Source: Malaya genurostris
Lineage: Eukaryota > Arthropoda > Insecta > Diptera > Culicidae
Reading direction: 5' to 3'
Assembly: GCF_030247185.1 (NCBI RefSeq)
Contig: NC_080571.1
Location: 162,226,352-162,290,351 of the forward strand
DNA: 64,000 nt
The translations under genes and the position numbers were made by a program. The notes under the pieces are model-generated. The model ran no database searches. It was not told where the DNA came from and saw only the letters and a list, made by a program, of their open reading frames with translations. Positions within the stretch are counted from its first letter, which is position 1. The number at the start of each line of letters is the position of its first letter. Positions 10,810 to 20,334 of the stretch are shown here, piece after piece.

Positions 10810-12977
10810 TTAAAACTTATCTTCACTTAAAATCGGAGCAGTTAAATTAACGATCCCACATACTACTAGCATTATGTCATCTATGTTGTTAAGCATAGTA
10901 TTATGGATAGTATTCGTAAAGATCTTGAAAATTTTGATTCGTTGTATTACACGTTCAACATGAACCCTGGCCCGTGCAATTGCTTCGTTTCTACTAGCTT
11001 CATTAGCCGTCAGTCTCTCGCCTTTTAAAAATGGTGGTACATGTAATTTGATACATTTGTTAGAACATTCATTTTCTATTGAAACGCCTTTATCAACCAT
11101 TACCTCATCAATGTGAGGCTCTAGACGATCTATTAATCTTTCGCTATTGAAAATATATTTATCTGAGGAATACCCTGTATATGCTTTGCTTATAAATGTT
11201 ATAATTCCTCCAGGTGACACATCAACAAGAAATTTTACCGTGCGATGGGATTTGTAGTGCGAATAGCACGAAATTCTGCAGTTGAGGCATTTAAGTGTAG
11301 CAACCGGTACTTCAAAGGCATCTAACACAACAGTTACGTTGGTAAAATGCTCGCGGAAGCACAAAGGTACATTCTTTTGAAGCTCTTCTCTGGACGGCCA
11401 ATAAACAAAACGTCTCAAGACACGTGCCAACATTTGAATTGTGTGGGAAATATATTTCGATACTGTTACACCTGCCTGATATACGAAATAAAGTACCCAA
11501 TGCTTCATACGAAATATTTTGCTTGAGTTTGGCCAGTGACAAAATTACGCGATCAGTTGCATGCATTTTAAATTTTCTGGGATACAAATTATCTTCTAAA
11601 GTTTTAACTGCCAAACATATCTCTTCTAATTGTTCAAGTGTCGAAATTCCGGTCCAAATGTTAGTCTCAAAGTCTGTTTGCAGGAGATCGGAAAGAATCA
11701 AGCTGTTATCTTTTTGAACATTCTTTACAGTTTCTTGAACTATGTGACCGTAATAATTGTTTACTTGCACATCGACGTCAGCAGTTGCTTCTTCAGCGGG
11801 TGAAATAACAATTTCGTTGGTTTCACACGATGAATTTTTTATTATGGTCATTTTCAGATTATTCTCGGTATCATGAGAGCTACTCTGGGGTGGTGAGTTA
11901 GTGATTTTTGACGTGGACAAATCCTCCACACTGTTGTCATCGCATAAAGAAAGGTCAGAACATTCAACACTATTTATTCCGTACATCGTTGTAGCAGAGG
12001 ATTTATTGATAGGAATTGCTGTTTTTTTCAAAACTAGTCCCCCTAGAATTAGGTTTCGCGATACAAAGGATTTGATATAAAAAGAAAATAAAGTTACGTT
12101 GAACAAAATCCGATTTCCGAAAGTGCTTACTGCAAACACGTGAGTTTTTCGTTGGCATTACGGAGCATTGCAAAGCTTTTGTCCATGATTTAAAAAGTGA
12201 ATTATTTTTTATTGGAAATTTATGTAAAGAAATTCCTTTGCATGCTCTCGAAGAACAACCCATAACGTAACATACTCGATTCGTAGTAAGACGAGTTCTA
12301 TAGTACACACAGTAGTTGTGATCCCATAAATGTGAAGGCGGTACTTTAGCACGTTGAAATCGTTTGGGATATTTGACAAGTTTTTTCATATGTTTTGATG
12401 GGATAGCGCTTGGTTTTAGGTATCTCCTCGTAACTAAAACATTATATTAGAAATATACATTTCATCATTATTGCAAATACTTGCATTACCTTTAACGTAA
12501 TCGTTGACAGTAAAATGCCGCAAACAAATTTTAAGCTTAGTTGTAACATGTTCTCCTATTTCTAATGTTTGCAACCATCTATTCAAAATAGCCTTCCGTG
12601 ATGGAAACTTTCGCAATTTCTTACTATTTTTTGTTCCGCATCGAAAAACACAGCAAGCTCCTTCTATATCTACCTTCGGACCACTCTGTGGAATTCTTAA
12701 TGACGGAATAGCATCATCTTTCAATTCGATACGATTATCTGAAATGCAACATACATTATCACAACACTTGTATCTCACAAATAATAAAATTATTACGAAT
12801 ATTAAAATCTTTAACAGTGAAATGACGCCTGCAAATTTTTTCTGTTCTAAATTCAGATAAATTCAAAAACTTTTTCCTTTCTCTGAACACGCTGTAACCG
12901 GTTGACGGGACGTTATAGAAATTAGCTCTGGATTTATTTTCCTTCGAGCGGCATCCAGGAACTATGCATTTCATCAT
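10810..12977 (-). pseudogene. Triple-THAP DDE transposase, right arm (4-bp frameshift)
   Basis: Reverse-complement copy of the left-arm transposase, with the same three THAP exons and DDE exon. The codon that is TGA in the left arm is an open glycine codon here (VSPGGIIT). The frame breaks earlier instead: 4 extra bases (CCTG duplicated around 11471-11478) fall after the segment LGTLFRISG, between the THAP region and the first catalytic aspartate. THAP1-3 and the linker are therefore in one frame (to about 11480) and the DDE core in another (11508-10810). The defect differs from the left copy's, so the arms have decayed independently. Confidence 0.85.
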
Positions 12978-13335
12978 TATTGTGAACTAAAACTGGAGCC
13001 ACGAATTCTACAAGATGAAAACTTAAATTCGTATTCGTTTTGATACCTGATAGTAGAAAACTATTTTTCTTATATTAAACTTTTAGGTTTCTTCAAGATA
13101 TCTTTTTAGAATAATTGTAATAAATAATTTTTATCATTGTTTACAAATTTTCAATACGTTTTGACACACGAAATCGAAAACATCCTTTCACTCACGTGCC
13201 CTCTACATATGAAATCCAACGTTAGATCGCCCATAACTTGTGCTTGCTTATGTCAATTTCAACCAATCACGAGCTGGTCCGAAATTGGTATTAAAAGTGG
13301 ATTAACAATTGTCAGGTCCTGTCCTAGGCGCAGAC

Positions 13336-13538
13336 AGGAAAGTTTAATATGTTCTTTCTTACTTTTTGCGAAATCTGAATAAATCTGTATTAAATTCAGA
13401 GATGCTAGATATTTTCGTAGTAAATCTGTATTTTTTGTATAAAAAATCTGTATTACTCAGTATTCACTAATAAAATGAAATTCTTACAACAAAATGATTC
13501 TAAGATATGTTATTTCAATAGATGGTGGTTGTAGCATA
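13336..13538. mobile_element. Fragment of CAGAGATGC hAT-like host
   Basis: CAGAGATGCTAGATATTTT at 13397 and the AATCTGTATTA repeats match 35767-35860 and 42045-42105. The end of the fragment is the target of the MITE at 13539; the unoccupied version is around 35865-35885. Confidence 0.6.
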
Positions 13539-14190
13539 CCCACATTATCGAAATGACGGAATACGTAATGAATTCCTACTCGACTGCATGATTTTTCAGT
13601 GCTCGATCGGTTCAGTGCTAGAATTTTCGCCTGAGTTGGCAGCTCGATCAACCTGATTAACAGTGACATTATAAATGTCATTGAATATTCGCTCATTTTA
13701 TGAATGTGTTAGTGTAAAATTCAAGCGACTTAAGCCATTTCACTACACTTCAGCTAGAGGAATGGATGATGCTGACTAAGTTAGGCCGTTTTGTTAATTT
13801 CCAGCGAATTTCAATAGTTTATATTGGGATTCTAAGAAGAACTGGTTATTTACTAGTTCTGTATATCCGAAAAACATGAAGATTTAAATTTGTATATTCA
13901 GTTATATAATGTTTTCGTTTAAAAATAAACTGAAAATCAGCACGAAAACGTGCAAAATCAGGAAAGAAGAAGAAGAAGACGAATTGACAATTCAGTCCGC
14001 ATCTTCTCACTCAATTCCGAATGATTTCCGAATCAACCGGTTGTAGGCGAACCGGTTCATTCGGAATCGGTTGTTGCACTATAGTTGGAATTGATTCGGA
14101 ATTCATTATGATTTCCACATGAAATTCCGAATGAAAATTTCTCGCCGATTCGGAATTGATTCGGAATCCATTCGGATCTGATAATGTGGG
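13539..14190 (-). mobile_element. CCCACATTATC MITE, copy A
   Basis: 652-bp element with CCCACATTATC ends and a flanking TA on both sides (13537-13538, 14191-14192), as expected for Tc1/mariner-type mobilisation. It is dense in ATTCCGAAT motifs near one end. No protein-coding frame is shared consistently enough between copies to call a gene. Confidence 0.85.
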
Positions 14191-14211
14191 TAGTAGAGTC
14201 AATCAGTCATT

Positions 14212-14874
14212 CCCACATTATCAGATCCGAATGGATTCCGAATGGATTCCGAATCAATTCCGAATCGGCGAGAAATTTTCATTCGGAATTTCATGTGGAA
14301 ATCATAATGAATTCCGAATCAATTCCAACTCCAGTGCAACAACCGATTCCGAATGAACCGGTTCGCCTACAACCGGTTGATTCGGAAATCATTCGGAATT
14401 GAGTGAGAAGATGCGGACTGAATTGTCAATTCGTCTTCTTCTTCTTCTTTCCTGATTTTGCACGTTTTCGTGCTGATTTTCAGTTTATTTTTAAACGAAA
14501 ACATTATATAACTGAATATACAAATTTAAAACTACATGTTTTTCGGATATACAGAACTAGTAAATAACCAGTTCTTCTTAGAATCCCAATATAAACTATT
14601 GAAATTCGCTGGAAATTAACAAAACGGCCTACCTTAGTCAGCATCATCCATTCCTCTAGCTGGAGTGTAGTGAAATGGCTTAAGTCGCTTAAATTTCACA
14701 CTAACACATTCATAAAATGAGCGAATATTCAATGACATTTATAATGTCACTGTCAATCAGGTTGATCGAGCTGCCAACTCAGGCGAAAATTCTAGCACTG
14801 AACCGATCGAGCACTGAAAAATCATGCAGTCGAGTAAGAATTCATTACGCATTCCGTCATTTCGATAATGTGGG
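14212..14874 (+). mobile_element. CCCACATTATC MITE, copy B, inverted to A
   Basis: Same family as copy A in opposite orientation, 21 bp away, so that 13539-14874 is a large inverted repeat. Its flanks (TT and AT) are not a TA duplication, which suggests that B arose with A and was not an independent insertion. Confidence 0.85.
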
Positions 14875-14889
14875 ATCTGGTCTGCAGCT

Positions 14890-15140
14890 TTAGGGCATTT
14901 TCAGTAGTGTTCTAGTTTTAGATGCATAATTTATGTCAGTTACAAAATTTTAATTTGGTTTTTATAACAAGAAAAATTGGCAGCCCCGGTAGTGTTTCAC
15001 ACGTGTTTCAAATATACAAGAAATAGAACGACATCGTAAACCAGTTTTAAATTTGACAGAAGAGCTGGTCGAATAAATAAAAATAGAACGGCTTGCTGGG
15101 GATACGTTTGTTCCAGTTTCTGCTCTATTATAGATCTTCC
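14890..15140. mobile_element. TTAGGGCAT MITE, truncated copy
   Basis: Starts TTAGGGCATTTTCAG and runs through GGCAGCCCC...GCTGGGGATACGTTTG, colinear with 35333-35620 and 27653-28178. The distal terminus is missing. Confidence 0.7.
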
Positions 15141-15690
15141 ATACAGGCCTTATACACGCGCGCTCTTTATTTTGCGCTGAGAAAAATTTATTCTAATTCT
15201 CATAAGACAACCACGCGCATGCGACGTGCTTATGCCGCTCTCAAGAGAACTCTTTGGCACATTTACGTACCGCACCTGAAACTGATGCATGCTTCGTTGT
15301 ATAATATCATCGCATTCTGCCAAGAACGAGACTCAAGTGCTCTTGTCGCATGAATAGCGCGGCGCGCTCGTTTCATGCGCTCTCCTCTTCCTTTCTTCAT
15401 TACACTTAGTTGCAAATAAATAAATACTAGTGAAGAAAGCCGTGCACATTTGGCGCAGTTCGTAGCGAGATATATATTCAAATCGAAGATACTGTTTTCG
15501 GTATTCGTTAGTGTGATTCTGAAATGCTAAATAATGAATCAATCAATTTTCCAATGAGAAGAGCCACATGTTGTACTTTTTATGCGACTGTATAGTAAAT
15601 TATGAACATTAGATGATTACAAATTTCAGTATATCTATGTATTCACTTAGTTTGAAAACCCCGATTAAGTATTATTGAAACAAATAATCT
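15141..15690. other. Unassigned GCGC-rich segment
   Basis: Contains CGCGCGCTC-type stretches and a TATATATTC motif near 15470. The short frames are unconvincing and no gene or repeat was identified. Confidence 0.5.
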
Positions 15691-15754
15691 CTCCATGTCA
15701 GGACTCAAACATATTATGCCTGCCGTGTTAGACCAGCGACTCTAAACCGCAAAT
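15691..15754 (-). repeat. Degenerate tRNA-like SINE head
   Basis: On the minus strand, GTTTGAGTCCTG resembles an internal B box and GCTGGTCTAACAC a tRNA anticodon arm. The cloverleaf is broken, so this is a SINE remnant and not a tRNA gene. Confidence 0.4.
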
Positions 15755-16625
15755 CGAATAAAAATATCTAGTGCAAAAGCCGAACTCGAGTTTCGCAATG
15801 CCAACATCATTTAAAAACATCTTTTTTGCAAGAACCGTAAAAAACTTTCTGCAAAAACCGAATGAAAACTCAGTCAGCCGAAATAAGTGATTTTATATTG
15901 TTCTTGTATTTGTAGTTACTATGTCGACATAATCTGAGCAGATAATCTGGGAATCATTTTCTTTCTGTTTTTTTCAAAGAACTAGAAAGTTGTACTGGTA
16001 TGGGAAAAATCCTTAACTTCATGTCGTCTGCAACAAATATTTCGTTCCCTATAGTAGAAACTGTTACTCAAATTTTTTTAACAGCTGCCAAAAGGATTAA
16101 TTCAAACTTTGAAAAGTCTCTTGATCATGCCTTCTTTTTCCAAGCTCAATTCGATTTTGGATCTACATTAGATGTTGCAATCACTGAGTTTTGTTCTGCT
16201 ATATATTTTTAAAACATATACACTGTTTGGTTAGAAAGCTGTTCATTTGAACTAAAGCTAAGTCTCGTAATGAACTTATGAATCAACTCTACTTCGGTTA
16301 GGGCGAAGAACTGCAAGTTTCTTTCTGAATAATAAATGAGGATCTGCAAGATTGACACATTAATATTCACATACTTCCAAAAAAGTATTCACATACTTCC
16401 TGAACAGAAACTTGAAGAGTATTCTTATTATCAATCGCTCATGATATGTAACTAGAGAAGGCCCTTTCAATCAGCAAACCGTCGTTCCTACCGATTTTTC
16501 AATTTTGAGATTGATCATACATTTGCTGTTGCATATTTAGACTGATTCTCACAATCGCTATAAGAGTTTTAATAAAGCCAATACACTAAACAGTCGAACA
16601 AGAAAATGAATTGTAATTATGAATA
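15755..16625. other. Unassigned DNA
   Basis: No recognised gene. A 70-codon frame at 16000-16212 has no domain I recognise and no copy elsewhere in the window. Confidence 0.5.
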
Positions 16626-17184
16626 CACTAAGGTCACTTTTTACACGGGGGTTACGTACCGTGTTAAAAAAATCCGTGTAAAAGAAAACCGTGCGATCTT
16701 AACAGTCATTCTCAACTAAACTGAGTGGGAAGGCATGGGTATTGGATGAAGATCTATGCACGCAGCGACAAAATCAAAGGGGAAGAATTTATAGAGATGA
16801 ATATGGATCAAATTAGAAAAGGTATTACAACGTGTCAAAATCATAATACTGTTAGAGCTATATCATTCAAATGGGTATAAAATACTGCACTGCTCGATAT
16901 GATGAAGAGTTGAAGAGATTAGTAAATTCGACTAGTTCTTCAACGTTACGATATTCACGATGATATCAGATCACTGGAGAAGAAAACACAGTGCTTCTGT
17001 GTTGCTCTAATAAAAAGTGTTTTTTTTCAGTGATTTTAGAAAGTTCTAGTGAAATAAGTAGTTTAATTATTGATTTTCAGTGATGGTGAAGTCGTGCTGA
17101 ATAAAGGTTTGGTTGAGGGTGCGACTGGCGTGGTTGGAAGGATATATTTTACCACACAGGAATGACTGCCGCCATACAAGGGAG

Positions 17185-18024
17185 TAGAGATGGGAAACTT
17201 ATCGATATTTATCGATAATATCGATATTACCACGATATCGACGATATCGATAATTCATAGCATTGACAAAAATTATCGATATTCGTTATTGCAACCAGTT
17301 CAGTAAAATTATAAATTCATATTTTTACTTCGTTCGTGTAGTTTTTATCTAATATTTGATATTTGAGCCTTGTTTAAAAAAAGGGAAATCCAATCAGCTG
17401 TTTTTCAGCGATGAATGTTTCGACTTTGGTTTCAAATCCTATTTAGGAGATAGAAATGTCAAATTTGTGCGCGCCAAAATAGCAGCACTGCGCGCCCATA
17501 CAATTGACATGATATGTTAAATGTGATGCCATGCGATGGCGTTGTTGGACTGAAGATTAATTTCGCTCCAAGGTGACAGGTTCTGCTAAAATTGACTTCC
17601 TGCACGCAACCCTTCTATAGGACGAACATGACTTAAGGTAAAGTATTTTGTTGGCAGCGTTTGTTGAGCAAGCTCCAGAGAAAACAGACATTTTCTCTTA
17701 TTGGGAATATTACATAGCATGCAAAGAGCTGAAATTTATTGCACAGCGTCATTTGATAACTTTAACAACATCAGTTGCCTCCGAAAGAGTCAATTCAACA
17801 GCGGGAAATACGGCTTGTTTGAGTCCAGGGAATTTTCAATTTTTGAAAATCTAATTTGTTCGACTGTGAATCTAAATTAATTTTTGCAATCAAATGTACT
17901 TTCTTGTTTCAATAAATTTTTATTTCGGTGGAAAAAATATCGATATTTATCGATAATATCGATATTGAGCAGTGAAATATCGATATTATCGATAACTGAT
18001 TTTATTCGATATTTCCCATCTCTA
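17185..18024 (+). mobile_element. Complete 840-bp hAT element
   Basis: Ends TAGAGATGGGAAA and TTTCCCATCTCTA fit the hAT terminal consensus and are flanked by an exact 8-bp duplication, CAAGGGAG (17177-17184, 18025-18032). TATCGATA clusters fill both termini. The interior holds a piece of the 263-bp CA...TG repeat (about 17450-17580, inverted), a CACGCTGCC-type remnant and the last part of a transposase gene. Confidence 0.93.
17664..17870 (+). pseudogene. hAT transposase C-terminal dimerisation segment
   Basis: The frame reads through ELKFIAQRHLITLTTSVASE and RVNSTAGN, matching the conserved C-terminal hAT dimerisation motif (S-x-x-SERxFS-x-AG). LSPGNFQFL then resembles the usual LSPENVEQLxFL. 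The upstream catalytic core, BED finger and start are absent, so no transposase is encoded. This element could only move in trans. Confidence 0.8.
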
Positions 18025-19360
18025 CAAGGGAGTATTTTTTTCTAATAATATATTTCTAAAGGGCTACGAAATGTATCCCTAAAGGGCTGTCATGCCAGAT
18101 CTCTCTCAAACAGCGCTGCCAGTAATATCAATTTGTCTTTGTGCTATTTCCAGTAGTTTTTTTGTGGAAGTATTTTTTATTAGTAGCTAATATTTTCCAC
18201 TTGTTATAGCTTAGATTAAAACGACATTTATTCTGCCGTGTGTTGTCCAATCATGCAATCCTCCCTTTCATTCCTGAAACATTGGCCGATTCTTCAAATT
18301 CATCACAGGTAAAAAGTAGGAAGATGCATTTCTTTCTGGACAGGCCAGTTTTCAGGCTCTGTCCTAGGGATTCATAACCTAACATAAAACACGTGAATTA
18401 TGCTCGAACAATAGGAAATATTTAGCGTTTGAAATATTCGTTTGGGAAAGCAGACTCGACGTGGTTCAGGATCGCGTTTGGAATGGGCGCTCGTCTAAAT
18501 GTGCGATGTCTACATGTTACACTTATTTCTAAAAAATTCGCGAAAGGTAGATGCATAAACGAGTGACTGCATACTCGACAGCCGTCTGTCCGGAGTTTTG
18601 TCAATTTCGGAGATTAACTGTTTCGTGCATTATATTTCCAGCACAAAGTAACACTTAAAATGATAACACTTTAAAACATTCTTGGTAGCCGGCTACCCAG
18701 AGCAATAAACACATGATAACATTATTAAAACATTTACTAACAAAGTATCCTCTCCTGTGATGCATGTGGGAATGCAGAGGATTCCTCGGTTCCTAGTAGC
18801 AATATGCATCGAACTAACAATCCTTCCCCTCCCAAGTAGATCTGCATTCGGACGTGGCCGGCGTCGGTATTGATCAGCATGCATGCATCAATATAGTTTG
18901 CACAGTGTGGAACAATGTGTTATTCCCAAACATGTTGCTTCAAAAAATCATTTTGCGATCTCAATTGGTCCAGATCAATAACGGAGTAGCAACACACGGG
19001 CGGTCTCTAATGCTAATGCTAATGCTAATGCTACGATATTCACGATGATATCAATGATGATGCTGACATGTAATTCACGACAGGGATTCAAGATCTGAAG
19101 ACTGATTAATCATTTTATGGAACGACAGTCAATACTCCCGTGAATTGTTGAAAGAATGATTTTAGTTAACTTTCAAACTTTAAATTAACTCTTATAATCG
19201 TTTTCTTACAGACAACCTGTTCCCTTTTTATAATTTTTTCTCAAAAAACAAATTGCGAAAACCGTGTAAATAAAACCGTGTTAATTCCGGAATGCGTGTA
19301 AAAAAAGCGTGTATAAAAATCCGTGCGAAAAAAAGCCGTGTAAAAAGAGACCTAAGTGTA

Positions 19361-20334
19361 GTTATACCTACAAATTGTAATAAACACTTCCAAAACTAAA
19401 CTTTCGTTGCTATTCGGTTTTGTTACCAAATTTGAATGGGAGAGAAAATGAAAGCTTTGGAAAAATGCTACGGTCTCAATAACATTGTCATTTCTCGTCA
19501 TCAGTATTTCTATTAATCGATTACAGGGAATATAATATATTAAATTTTCTTTGTGATCGTGACAAATATCGTGATCTTTTTTTCATTTTTGAACATAATT
19601 ACCGAATCATCAAAATGTTTTTTGAAATGTACATGTCAATGTTTTTGAAATGTACCTAATGTATTTTACTTTACTTTACGTGCAAGGTTCTTCTAGAATC
19701 AGGATTCATAAAAATCTGTTCCGCTATTCCTGAGAATCCGACAAAAGGTAAAATTGGAAGACAATAGATTTTATAGATTAGGAAAAAAATATTTTGTCTA
19801 CTGACAAAGCTTTATTCTATGAGTTGCGTTCAATAAGTTTTCAAAACCCCAAAGAAATTTAAAAACGTACAATTCTTGCAGTAAACATAATTTTTTTTGT
19901 TTTAATATGGAGGTTTTAACCTTAAGGTCATTTACCCCTTTGGGCCAGAAAGAAATCTGACCCTATGTGCGGAGTTAGGAATCGACCGAGACTGTCTGCG
20001 TGAACATAATTCTATATATATAATGTTATGTTATGACAAAAATAGTAATATAAGAAAGAAACTATGTTACTTCTGGGTGCATCAAAGTTTTTTCATATAA
20101 AAAATAGATTTTTTGTTGACTTGGAAATAAAGAGGTATCGTTGCACACGCCGTTCATGGTTATTTATTTGTAAATTCAAATCTGCTACTCTGATTCAATA
20201 TCTTCCAATATCTTGGCCTCGTATTTTATAGTATTTTCTCATAACCGCTGATATCATATAATATTATTACTTGATATCCGAATACATTACTTGATATCCG
20301 ATGAAATGACGTGTCATATCACTCGATATCCCAT
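19361..20334. other. Unassigned DNA with weak SINE-like stretch
   Basis: No gene recognised. At about 19915-20012 the segment CCTTAAGGTC...GGGCCAGAAAG...AGGAATCGACCGAG resembles a tRNA-derived SINE, with a poor B box (GGTCGATTCC) on the minus strand. A duplicated TTACTTGATATCCG lies near 20268 and 20287. Confidence 0.4.

Larger units (their letters stand above)
3782..13232. mobile_element. Palindromic ISL2EU-type DNA transposon
   Basis: The element starts GGGCGATCTAACGTTGG, ends with its reverse complement, and is flanked by AT (3780-3781, 13233-13234). The host paralogue is uninterrupted at 25308-25320, although it reads AC, not AT, in the element's orientation. Instead of one gene pair between short TIRs, the halves are reverse complements over about 4.67 kb (left arm 3782-8457, right arm 8564-13232). 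A 106-bp non-palindromic spacer separates them, and no internal GGGCGATC end is visible beside it. ISL2EU elements are known to encode a THAP/DDE transposase together with a YqaJ-type nuclease, which is exactly the gene pair in each arm. It could be a fold-back element that moved as one unit, or an inverted duplication made after insertion. Confidence 0.85.
2960..13327. mobile_element. 750-bp hAT-like element expanded by two insertions
   Basis: Ends CTAGGACAGGACC and GGTCCTGTCCTAG are flanked by near-identical 8-bp duplications, GCTCAGAC (2952-2959) and GCGCAGAC (13328-13335). Removing the MITE at 3214-3375 and the ISL2EU palindrome leaves about 750 bp colinear with the inverted second copy at 25221-27572. 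Unoccupied target sites GCTCAGAC occur at 42037-42044 and 52155-52162. Confidence 0.85.
16969..19031 (+). mobile_element. Retro-insertion with 22-bp target duplication
   Basis: The 22-bp sequence starting TACGATATTCACGATG occurs at 16947-16968 and again at 19032-19053. The segment between ends in (AATGCT)n. A long target duplication and a short-repeat tail are typical of non-LTR retrotransposition. No reverse transcriptase is present; apart from the hAT nested at 17185-18024 it holds about 1.2 kb without a recognised gene. Confidence 0.7.
16626..19358. mobile_element. Tc1/mariner-type MITE split by a retro-insertion
   Basis: The left end CACTAAGGTCACTTTTTACACGG and the complementary right end finishing CCTAAGTG are flanked by TA (16624-16625, 19359-19360). 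Repeated CCGTGTAAA motifs line both ends. Without the insert at 16969-19031 and its target duplication the element is about 650 bp. Confidence 0.8.

Noticed and set aside
3782..13232. Palindrome as a pure assembly fold-back
   Set aside because: Not excluded, but the arms differ by private indels and substitutions and a non-palindromic spacer lies between them, so it is not a simple copy of one read.
14011..14402. Frames rich in PNGFRINSE-type repeats
   Set aside because: They arise from ATTCCGAAT nucleotide repeats in the MITE, differ between copies and appear on both strands.
16000..16212. 70-codon plus-strand frame
   Set aside because: No domain, no recognisable homologue, no duplicate in the window and no supporting signals.
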